This document shows positions 25,001 through 37,000 of a stretch of DNA of 64,000 bases, one piece after another (within the stretch, counting starts at the first letter, position 1; every line of letters starts with the position of its first letter). The stretch covers positions 15,426,964 to 15,490,963 of the forward strand of contig NC_089729.1 in the NCBI RefSeq assembly GCF_035083965.1. Direction: 5' to 3'. Source of the DNA: Branchiostoma lanceolatum. Taxonomy: Eukaryota > Chordata > Leptocardii > Amphioxiformes > Branchiostomatidae. Under the pieces are notes generated by a model, which was not told the DNA's origin, searched no databases, and saw only the letters and a program-made list of their open reading frames with translations. A program made the position numbers and the translations under genes.

Positions 25001-28000
25001 TTTTTCATTTTGCGGTAAGTTGTTGAGGACATGATACCCTGTATGTTTTCAGGGTACGCCCCGGGCTTCAGTTTCATTAGACAAAAAAGACAGGTTTTAG
25101 GGTACGAGCCAGAGATCTAAGGGCCCTGTCACACGTGTGCGTATATTCAAGTGCGCGTGAGTTGCGCATTAACATTTTTTTGGTTTAAGTAAGGTTTGCG
25201 GGGAAGAAATTGCTTTCTACTTTGACCCACCGTTGTGCAGCCTAGTGATCGAAAATAAGAAATGACTTATTCGGCTGCAAACTTATTATATAATAACCTA
25301 AACCAAAAACATGTTAATACGCAACTCATGCGGGCTTGCATATACCCACAAGTGTGACAGGGGCTCTAAGGATCGTGATTAAGGTGTGGGTTGTGCCTGT
25401 AAAATATCTGCGGTCAGTCCGTGCATATATTTTTTGTCTTCGAATGGTTTCTGCATTTTTATGTCTTTGAGTTTATAATTGTATTCCTTATTTGTATTTG
25501 TTTTTCACAAAACCCCGTTCCCCGCCACTCACTGCCTCTAGCTCTACCTCCAACGTGCCTTAGAACTTTTCCTTTGCTGCTGCGCCGTTTTTATCTTTTT
25601 TAATCAAAGCAAAGGTCGCTTATTAATCCCACGTCGTGTCCAGTAACAAGAGTCAGATATCGTGTAACAAACACCTGCTGGTACCTTTTAACTAATTTCG
25701 ATCACTACGGAAACGGACATATTGCCCTTGGCAGTTTCGTCTCCTTTCAAAGATTTTCTCTCCTTTAAGTGAAGAGATACGTGCGCCTACGTGAATGTAT
25801 GAAATATCATAAGGAAACTCATTCAGCAATAAAGGATTTCATGATTTTGATCTAATTTGAGTAATATGAGGAGACAAAAATGATGCACTGGGTATGCTAT
25901 ACGAGCACACATAAAGAGCATATCACTTGTACAGTCTGTACTATCGTTGGCACAAAATTGTATGCTTATTCACATGGACATTTGAGGCCTCCCCTCTAAG
26001 ATTTTCTTTCCTTTAAGTAAAGAGTAAAGAGATATGTGCAGCCTACGTGAATGTATGAAATGTTATGGGGAAACACATTCAGTAATCAAAAGGTATTCAC
26101 AATTTTGATCTAATTTGAGTAATAAGAGGAGACAAAAATGATGCCTTTGGTTTGCAATACGAGCACACATAAAGAGCGTATCACTTGTACAACCGTTGTT
26201 ACAGAATTACTTTTGATAATACATACTGTTGTATATGCTTATTTGCAGGGAACACTGGAAAATTCGAAGAAATTCTCAAAAATAAATTTTTGCATGGTTG
26301 AATGCATGGTTATGTAGACTGGCAAAAGACATCGACGGAAAAGATTAGAACGATTAATTCAATTAGAATCAATGATTTTACAGTATTTAGCGTTTCCAGT
26401 TGCAGGCTGTTTCAGACTGTTTCTAATGATGATAAATGCACAGCACGTAAGTCTGCATGGCAGCCCGTCCAATGAGCGACAAGTTGCGGGAGGCTAAAAA
26501 TATCGCAAAGCTGCGAAGTGTTTATCTTATTAGGATATTTACTATGGCCTCGTGTTGTGGTAAGTTTGCTTGACAGTCCCAAGAATTCTGTTCACCCCGA
26601 TAGCCAAAATGAGAAACGTTAACAGAAAGTTTTGATGCCGTTTTTCGATTATGTCAAGCGTTCGTAATGTAATTTCATTTTCATTGACCAGTCATATCTT
26701 TGTAGAACCAGATTGCAGATAACATTGTCAATCTCCCAGTTCCCATAGTCGCTAACATAGACTTTTTACGGACCCCGATGCATGTACTGGTACGCAGGGC
26801 ACTATGGGCAGCGCAGAAGGAAAAAGTCAAATGCACTGGATGGGGTTTGGGCCCTACGACTTTTTTGATAGGGGCGTTTTATTCACCCAACCTGGGTTTT
26901 ATGTGCCAGGGTTGACTCCCCAGGACTTCTATACAGACTGTCTTCCCTGAGTTTCTATTCAGGGTTTTCCTTCCCTGTGATTTCGATTTTGCATATATCG
27001 ATTCTCGGTTTGGTACATATTCAATATCGAAATCATTATAAATATTTTACAAATGTTACAAGAATAAGTACATTCTACTAGACCCATTTGCAGACTGAGA
27101 AAAGTATAACAAAATTGCCCATTATTTTTTTTTTCATAGGAATTGGCGGGCAGTCCCTGTGCTACCAAAAGTGCCCCGCGCTTCCCAACATGCAACGCGA
27201 TCCGTCTGGATTTCAAAATTGTTTTAAAAAAGTGAATATCTGTGGGCCCCACCGGTATGTATTCCAATGCGCAGGCGCAGCCTCTTGTTGGGCGAGTGTG
27301 GGATGGTGACCTCATCAATGGCGACCAGCAGGTCCAGCGCCATGATGGCGATCTGCTCGGCGTGACGGTCTGCGTTCCGCTCGGGGACGCCGCTCGCCAC
27401 CATGTACCTGCAACGAGACATGGATTATGCAAATTAGAGTCTCTTTTGCATAAGGGAGGAGAAATATTATAATAGCATTTTTTCAATATGAGACTTGAAC
27501 TTATTTTGGTAATGAATATCATTAACTGACATAATATATGCAAATTAGGACGTTATTTGTAAAGGTTAGCATCATTTTGCGAAGGTATAAAATCGTGAAG
27601 TTCTAGTGGACCTGGTGTGAAATAGTCGGCAACTAATTTTTCAATAATATGAATCCTTTTAGTTTTTTTATGATACTGTCGTACATTTGTAATAAAAACG
27701 TTGCTTTTTAAACGTTTCATCCCCCCTCAAAAGGAATCATGACATGCTAGGACATATCGTTGACCGGTCAGTGACATGGCACTACCGTTTCAAATGACAA
27801 CGAGACGAAAATGCGACACTGCGAGTTCTCACGAGAGTTGGCACGAGATTTGCTGCGTGATTACGTACCCGTCCCCGATGGTCTCGACCTTGTAGACGTC
27901 GTACAGCTGGATGCGGATGTCGAAACAGACGTACAGAGAGTTGAGGATCTCCACCACTTGCATGGGCGTGCAGGACGCCGCGATGTTCGTGAAACCAACA

Positions 28001-31000
28001 ATGTCCGAGAAGAACACTGTCACCTGAGAAGAAATCGTCATAATTGTGCGTTGGTGAATTTTAGTATGTTGCTACTTTTGTAGTAACAATACTTAAAAAT
28101 GGTTGCATCAAAAGATGGCTTGGGTTTATGCCCTATCTGCAAATACAGACCTATCCTGTAGCTCAGCCCATCTCTGTCAAAACGCAGAAATGTATAATAA
28201 AGATATAAAAATGCAACTTTTTGATGAACGTGCAGTCTCTCTCTCATTGGTCGTACGGCTCATGGTCATGATAACATTGGTTGAACTGATAATTGTGATA
28301 GACAGTCGAGTAGACGTTCAGTCTTCAAACGAAGGCATGGATATTGCTGGAAATCGTTTGTCAATTCCGAGCGATCCCTTCCAGAATTTAAAAATAAAAA
28401 GACAAACAGCAGAATGAATACCTCGACGGGAAGTGAAAAATCAATATCCAGTTGCATATGATTATCATTTTTCAGTCAAAGTTGCACAATGTCTTCCAAA
28501 TACATAGAAATGCAAGTAATAAAACACCAAAATCGCCCTTTGAATTCTTTAAACTAATCAGCTACATTTGGCAACAAAACAACACGGTAAGATATATTTG
28601 CTCAAATTGATCGCTACCTGATCGTAGCTCTCTGCTTCGACCGGCTGACGCTTCTTGAGTTGATCAGCGATTATGGGCGGTAACATTTCGTGCAGCAGCC
28701 GGTCGGTCAGCTTCTTCTCCTTGCGCAGTTCCTAGGTACAGTAAACAAACAAACAAGCAAACAAAGAAACGTTATGACAAGTTGCTTTTTTGAGTACGTA
28801 AAATGCAGTGCAAACAAAATGGCAGAGCATATTAACACATCAAGTCAGTATTGTTTTTACAGTTGATGGAAACTGCAACGTGCGGCCCTGTAGCAAAGCG
28901 CAAAATTCTCGAAATTAAACTTATCATTATTAATGAATAACTGTGACAAAAACAGTTCCACATATTTTTGGCGACACCTCAGAGGTGGTGACTCCTTTGT
29001 AGAGTTGGATATATTTTCTTCAATTCAATTTTGTTTCTAGAAAACGCTCGAGTCTTTAAATGATTAGATAGTAACAACCAACCAGGTCATTTCGTTACAT
29101 TGTCAGATCGCTACAGTTCGTTTTGCTACATAGCAAGTCGTTTCGCTACATTGCGTTTGGCTACATGTAGCTATGTAGCGAGACGACTTCTGTCATATAG
29201 CTAAACGATTTCTGCCATGTTGCGAAACGACTTCTACCATGTAGAGAACCATCGACGATATAGCGAAAGGACCAATCGCTCAACAGAGACTTAATTACCT
29301 CTGTTCTCTGCTCTAACATGGCGGCGAAGTTTTTGACCCAAACGATCATCTTGTGGACCAGCGACACCACGCTGAAGAAACAGAGCACGACTACAACAGA
29401 CAGGGAGGTCTGCAGCGCCAGGGTCCGGTACAGGTGGGTCATCTGGTGGGACACCTCCGCCGTGGTGAAGTCTGACAGGTACACCTGGCAACTGCGCAGA
29501 CTGCGGGGGTAAGACGGAGATATTTAATGCTTCTAGATGGGTAGTTTCAAGGCATTGTAGATATATTTTCAACCTTGTGCTTCATTCCTGTCTCGTATGT
29601 CTGGACAAATAAATAAACTGCAACAGTTTGTGACAAATGAGAGTAGCAGCTTCGGTGCATTTCTTAGTCTGTTGTACTGTAGTCTATAGCTGTCCCTGGT
29701 TCTGAAAACACAGTGCCTCCCACTGAACACTACCCAAAGGAAAGCACCAGTGGTTCAGCACCAAGGACAGGCACATCACCGTAGTTTTTGTTTCAACCTA
29801 AATTTCCCCTTGCCAGCATCAGACCTTATTCAAATCCACAAAACATATCATTCCAAGTAGTCATCTTGGCCCTACCACAGGCAATTATTCGAAATTAATT
29901 TTGACCAAAATCGCCCAGCAAATCCTAAGCCAAATTGGCTGTTGTCATTTTTTTTTTTAAAGAAAAAAGAAATATGCTTGTCGGAGTATGTACTTTGCAC
30001 TAGAAAAGTTGCCTTGGTAGTTTATCACCGAATCAAGATAAATTTAAATCAGGAAGGATGCGTACCTCTGGACGAACTCTGTGATGTTTTCGTACCACGT
30101 GACGGACTCGTTAAAACTCGGAGTGACGGGCCGATTCTGCCCGAGCGCCTCCCACCACGTGGTCGTCCCCGCCCCCCGCAGCAGCTCCAAACCCAGCCCG
30201 AACTCCTCGCTACAGCGCATGCCCGTACCCTGAGAGAAACGTTGGCTAGACGCCAGAAACTCGTTGCTGTGGAGATAACATCAAAAGGGATGAGGAAGGA
30301 GTACTAGTAGTTTAAAATATAACAGAGCTTGCAATTGATAGAAAAGAGTAAGTGGCGTCGAAAGGAATTGCCAAGTGGCTAAGCTAGCGGACGCGAGATC
30401 GACAGGTCCCAGGTTCGATTCCCGGCGTACCTGGCAAGACGTTGTGTCTTTAGCTTGGGAAAGATTTATACGACTTTTCTCAAACCACAGTGACTGTAAG
30501 AATAGGTACATGATTTCGGTTGGGGAGGTAACAGACGGTGAAAGGAAAAGAATGATCCCTGCCTTCCAATACCGTGCCCTAGACACAGTGGATAACAACC
30601 CATTGACACTACGGCCTCAAAAGACCATGGGGCTACCTACAAACTTTTTTTAGTACAGCCACAACAACCTATCTTTATGCTGATTACATCCAAATGCGAT
30701 AAAAGTATGCAATTGCAATGATAGATAATCTTGTTTAACTCCATTCCTATCTGCTCCTGCTCTAAGATTTTATGTATTAGTGAACCGCACGATTATATGT
30801 GGTTTGATTTGATTTGATTTGATTGTAAGTTGATTGATTTATTGCCGTTAAATCAGAATTCCAGACAGAAGTTGATTTGATGCAAATCACGGGTTTGTTC
30901 CCCAGATGGAGAACGCGAAACAACGTACTAAGTCTGAATAAAAAGACTCTTTTTACACAACCAAGAGATCTATTCCACCGACGTTTCGGTGACCATCGAT

Positions 31001-34000
31001 ATCTGTCACCTTCTTCAGGGCAATTCTGACTGGTTCACATGTACTATTCACGATGAAACTATTCACGAACGTCCTAAGTCTGTGGGCGTCCTAACCTGTG
31101 ATAGTCCGAGTGGGACATCAGCATGAAGAGAGTGTCGGGCAGCCCGCCCTGTGAGTAGTACTGGCCGCCCCAGATCCGCACTCTGTCGGCGTGGTCAGCG
31201 GCCACCAGTAGGTCAACGTACGCCATCAGGATCTGTACAGCACGGATACCACACGTATACCTTTAGTACATGTACAAGCTATACGCATAGTTGGAAGCTA
31301 GCAGCATGTCCATACATTCATATGTCAACACGATACATGTACGTATAAAAGACCGACGATGTGGAGAATTAGTTTTGAAGATCTTCTGATAAACAAATCA
31401 GTTAAAGGTACGTTTTGCTTATCCAAGCTCTGTGTGAAGCTTTGGCGAAAAAATAGTCATTCCGTAGTTGACGATAGTAAGATATTGATGATATTATATA
31501 TATGTATACAGTATATTATCAATAGTAAGGCTTTACAAGCCAGGTTGAAGAACGAATCGAAATATTCTAACACTTTAATTTGGAGTTGACAACACTAAAA
31601 GATGCTCATACCCCGTAGTAGTATGTAGTTTCCTGTTAACTAGAATAAAATGCTGCCAAATCTGTTGTGATGATGAAGGCCCCACCTGCCAGACGTTGTT
31701 ACGATCCTCTGATCTCACGCTTTTCTCTACCCACAGGATGAGGCGGGAGATGGCCTGTGTGTAGAAGGTCATCATCTCCGCACACGTGCCGCCGGTCTCG
31801 ATCTTGGTGCGGTGCAGGTTGAGCTGGCGCAGGAAGTTCTCGCGAGAGTGGAAGGCGCTGGACGGGGGGATGTGTTCGATATACTTGTCCGGCCAGCCGA
31901 GGATTTCTACAGGGTCAAATGGTGCATCAGTTATATGCAACGACTGTAATCTTGATTTCTACTCTTTCCATACACAAACGATGCGTAAACACAACTCTCG
32001 CGAGCTTTGGTAATATCTCGCGAGAGTTGGGCTGCCATCTTGATCCACTGATTAACTTGAGTATTTAGAAGTAGCTATAGGTTTTAGGAGATTGGGTTTT
32101 AGATCGTTGACAGATGATATAGATCATTCACGTTCTTCCCACCTGTAATATCAGTGTCGGTGGCTTCAAACGCTTCATAAACTCGACTCAGCACGAGTCC
32201 AATGTCCTGGTCGCTGTGCCGTTGCTTGGAGACGATGAGTAGTGCCGTGAGGCCTCTCTCCTCTATCAGGCTATATATGGCGTGCATTACCTGGGTGGGG
32301 AGGGGGGCATTAGAACGAGTGAAAATACATTCAGCATAGGGCATATGCAAGTGCAAAGCAGCATACCTTTTATATTTTTTCCGTCGGCAGTATTTTTTTT
32401 ATTACACTTCCTTTACAAGTGTTAAAAATAACACTGGGCTTGACGACACCATTCACAAGACAAGCTTTTATGCATTACAGATGCGCTATGTAAGCTATAA
32501 CAAAAAGAGATTTCCTGACTCATGCTCTAACTTCTTAGAAAGTAAGTTCCTGGATCACATTATTACTTTCTGTTACCTTTTGTCTTAAATGTTATTCTAA
32601 CAAGTCATATTACTCTTTGAGAAAGAGGGGGGGGGGGCAGAGACTGACAGAGATAAAGGCCGGTTGATGACAGATGAAGGTCGTCTGCTGAAGGTTGTTC
32701 TAAATGTTTCATTATGTACAATAATGGTAATTTTGTGCTAATATGTTTTATCCAAAGTAGCTTAGAGTCCTTGACGAACCCATTCTATCTCTGCCCAAGA
32801 AATCTTCAATAGCACATGGCCTACGTGGCTGGCACCACGAGAAGAAAACAGCTGTTCCCCTTTTAGTCATTTTTGAAGAGGACCCAGCTTTACTGATCAT
32901 TTATTTGAGCTAACAACACCACTGCTATCTAGGTCGCTTCTGACGCACGGTAAGGAGAAATCTTTGCCTTCAAGGAGAAACACGTGCCCGCTAATTGAGC
33001 TGTGCAATCATTTTTTCTGACCCATTTATAAGGTTTCAGGTATAATTAAGGTAAAACTATTTCAGTTCTAAAGTCTCCAGGGACTATATGACTATTCTAA
33101 AAAAATCAAAATACAAAAAATGTCGCACTTTAGTTTTGCATTTTTCTGACCCATCTATGAATTCTTATCCATAATCAGGGTAAAAATATTTCAAATTCTT
33201 AAGTCTCCGAGGAATATATGACTATTCTACCTTAGTATGGCATTTGTCTGACCCATCTATAAAGTCTCACACGCAATCAGGGTAAAATATTTCTAATTCT
33301 CAAGTATCCGGGGGAAAAATATATTACTATTCTAAAAAATTTAAAAAAATACCAAAAATATCGTACCTTAGTTTTGCATTTTTCTGGCTCGTCTATAAAA
33401 TCTCAGACATACTGAAGGTAAACATAGTACACATTTTAAAGTTTCCGGGGAATTTATGACGATTCCAACAAAAAAAACTTTACAAAAAATGTCGTACCTT
33501 AGTTCGCCATTCCGTGCGTTCGTGTATTTGAGAAGTGAGATAGACCATCTCTACAGTACTCTTCAGGTATAACACCACCAGTACCAGGATACCCACCGAT
33601 CCCAGTAAACACACCAGGGAGATCAGGATTACCTGTGAAACAGATAGTGTCAGTTGAAAAGATGGAAGCTTATTTGTCTGTTTTTTTTTTGTCTGTTTGT
33701 TTGTTCATTAGATAAACTGCTGTAAGCATTAGCACCAGGGCTAGGAAGAGTGTTCACAGTGATCGCAGTTGGAAAATAATCGGCTAATTTTGCAAGGCTG
33801 TTGTGTTGTTATCTAATGTTAATTGCTTTGACGTACACGTATCGGTAGGCATATATTATGCAAATCAGAATCTCATTTGCATAATCTGTAAGAAAATGCT
33901 AGAATAGCCTTCTTCCTAAAGATTAGATTTTCCTACGATGGACAAATTCAATTTTTTGTGTGGAGAAGATGACCGACTGCAATGATGAATGCAAATGTGG

Positions 34001-37000
34001 ACCTTATTTGCATTATCATTGAAAAACATTCATGATGTGTCAGTCGTGAAGGTTAACATCATTTGGTGAAGGTATGAAGTCGTGGAACTCTAGTGTATTT
34101 TGCGGCAGCTGTTACATTCACCGTAGTGTTTCCATCGCCGGCTCTTTCCTCACTCATAACGCAAAAATAAACCTCTTCACTTAGCGTAGGTTAGGTATAA
34201 CATCGCAGCCAGTCCGGATGCTCTCAACGAATCTGTAATAATTAGAGATACATGTGGATATAGCAAATCCACTAGTTCTCAACTTCTTATCTCAGTAAAT
34301 CAGATCACAGTCAAGACGCTTTCAGTGAGTAGTTGTCACCTCCTTTAGCATAATGGAGGTATAGATATTGTTCCGTGTCCGGTTATTTGTTTGTGTGTGT
34401 GTGTGTTTCCGGAGTTATACATTAAGAACCTCTGGATGGATTATGTTGGTATTTGGTATGTGGGTAGGCGTTAGGGTCGGGATGGTCAAAGTATATTTTA
34501 GCCCCCCCCTGGTAAGTGTCCTTGGTACTGCAGCAGAACTTCCGATTTTGGTATCCTGGACGTGCTACTGTTTGTACATTTCTGAGAAAATCTTTAAACG
34601 CTGAAAACATGTACCCAATTGCTTGCGAAATTTGGCTCTGTAGTTGTACGTTTTATGTTTCAATGGTAAAGTAAAAAGGCAACGACAGAATGTACTAACG
34701 AGCATCTCATGTCAAAGCGTGCAATCTTGGTGAAAGCTATGAATGTGAAGTGTGGTACGGCCTTTGTGTGTGTTCAAACTTTTTTGAGCTGTTTTTTGTC
34801 AATTTTGTGTGCTAACTGAAACTTAACAAATCAGGTTTAATTCCAAGTGACTACTCTTTCATACATAAATGTGTGTTACATTTTTCATATCAATTTGCTT
34901 TTCTTGAAAACCTAAATTGAAAATTAAAAACAATTCTTAGTCATGCACTGGGTCTTATAATAAGAGACTTTTAGTTGATCTGTAAAGTTCAAACAGAAAG
35001 ACTGGGAATGAAACAACATTCGTGGTTGCAACATATTTGCTTTGATGCCAGATGTTGTTTTTCTGGTTATCTTCAAGTTGGTTTTCATGTGCGCCATATG
35101 TTAGTACTTCAATAAACAATACAAATATCACTACCACATGTAGCGCTTGGCGGGAAGTGAATGAACAATGCTGCATACACGACCGACCCACGTACTGTCG
35201 TTACACGTGCAGCTCAATGAATTATGACAACAGCATGTGGAAAGTACGTTGGAGAATGGCGTTGGTAGCTGCTAAATAAAGTCAGGAATAATTGACACTC
35301 ACTGTCTGTTTCTTGCGTTACTGACGCAAATGACGGCGTATCTACCATGAGAAGTTCGACGCCTCGTTATGTCTAATAGGCAGGCGTAACTTCAGCCATA
35401 CACTTTGGCTTTTTTCTTCGAAAGGATCTATAATTTTTGGCTACATCTTTCAGGAGTTTAAGGCAGCTTTCTTAGACCAGGTCAACTAGATAACGTGGAA
35501 TGCATAAGTCGGCAGTTAACGGACCTTACAGCTATTTTACAGACTTTGTTCAGCGCAAGGTGGGTCGCAAATGACGGCAGCAAACACTGTTTTCTTGTTC
35601 CGTTAGAAAGTCAAAAACAAATGTGAAACATCGTAAAAACGTAAAAACGTCAATTTCTAGTCTTATACATGTATGTTGCTAATCTGAATGTCTTATTCAA
35701 ACGGTACCGGAGGTTACTGAATTGGGCGTCAGCTGGCATAAACAACCACACACATCCTACAACGACAATGTTACGACGTGGCTTTTAGAGAGTCTTGATA
35801 GCTTGCTTCATCCGTCAACCGACCATTCTTGGGACTCAGTTATCATGGTTTTCGTTTTGAATGTTCTGTGTGTTTTAAGGCGATGGCCACTTTTAAGGGG
35901 GTGGATTCCCACCCTTGGCTATGGTTTCATTCGGCACATCAACCAGTACTTAATATGTTGCGGTGCATTTTTTGTAAAACATAATGTTTTGGAAAAATGT
36001 TACAGTAGAAAGCAATGACCGATGATGCCCTATTTTGGCTCTTTTCAAGTCGTAAAGATGGGGATAGCATTTTGCACATTTCAATGACAACGTACCCTTT
36101 ACAGAGGTGTTTTCGAAGCTGTATTTGATACCGCGTTTCAGAAATCGATTTTTGTTCGATAAAGCAATTTTTACCGTGTGTGTGAGTGGGTAAGTGGCGC
36201 TGTGTTGGCGTAACGTAGAAGTTGTTTTGCCTAGAGCCAAGAGGCATAGAGCCCTAGGTTCGGATCCCCTGACATGTCCCGAAGTTGTGCCCTTGGGAAA
36301 GGCACTTAACACGAGATTTCTCACTTCACTCAGGTGAAAATGAGTACCTAGTCTCCGTTAGGGACGTCCCTCGGATATGATGTTAAATGGAGGTCCCGTG
36401 TTTGAGGCACATCTCGAGCATATAAAAGAACCAAACATTTCTCGAAAACAGTAGGGGGCCATCCCGATGTGATTGGATCAAATAAATCTGTCCGGATGTT
36501 CAGCTTGTGGTTATAGTCTTCAGTGCAAACGAGAAGAGTAGGGGTCCTTCTCGGTGTGACTGGATCAAATAAATTATGAATCATCGGATATTCGGCTTGA
36601 AGTCTTCAGTATATTATATAAACCTGGTGTGTTACGCCATGACGCGGTTTACCGGGGATGCAATACAAACCTTTTTTTTTTAGATTCAACATTAAAAACA
36701 ACACATAGTGATACCGTACTCACGCAAAACACGCTTATTTAAGCGTCATCACAAATTTGACAATAGTATGAGTCAGAAGAATCTTACCTGCCGTCTTTTC
36801 ATCTTTTCGCTAGCGCGTTCAGCCCGGACGATCTTCCGCGACTGTACGGTGTCAGTGTCCATCCGGATGTCTATGGAGCTAGCGCTGGGCCGAGGGGAGA
36901 TTGTTTGACTCACCTTCGACAAACGAAATAAAGTAAAAATAATAAGTCACTTGCTATGAGGCAAAATTATAAATCTAACTTACTGTAATTCACTTTATCT

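Larger units (their letters stand above)
23862..27252. other. Long cyclase intron filled with repeats
   Basis: No exon found. It holds TIR elements at about 24654-24902 and 25121-25366 and a 258-bp direct duplication spanning about 25735-26200. The reading frames here are short. Confidence 0.6.
22836..28023 (-). other. Class III guanylate cyclase catalytic domain exons
   Basis: Exons 27869-28023, 27253-27407, 23763-23861, 23296-23387 and 22836-22936 encode the catalytic fold from [12 protein letters not shown] to [11 protein letters not shown]. The residues that separate guanylate from adenylate cyclases are the guanylate type (Glu in KVETIGDG, Cys in MPRYCLFGD). The intron between 23862 and 27252 splits the fold after IGIHTG. 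Confidence 0.93.
29404..33563 (-). other. Extracellular NIT-like sensor domain exons
   Basis: About 290 residues lie between the two membrane helices, spread over the 3' part of exon 3, exons 4-7 and the 5' part of exon 8. The segment [20 protein letters not shown] is the typical NIT start: a long helix with an ER pair followed by a hydrophobic stretch. Helical repeats follow, with [28 protein letters not shown] and WYEN. The family is named for bacterial nitrate/nitrite sensors. Ligand binding here is inferred only from family membership. Confidence 0.75.

Noticed and set aside
26959..27543. 194-codon minus-strand open frame
   Set aside because: It overlaps the cyclase exon 27253-27407 in a wrong frame; the conserved protein is in another frame.
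30365..30440. tRNA gene with GGTTCGATTCC
   Set aside because: The acceptor stem does not pair and the segment continues into a SINE body.
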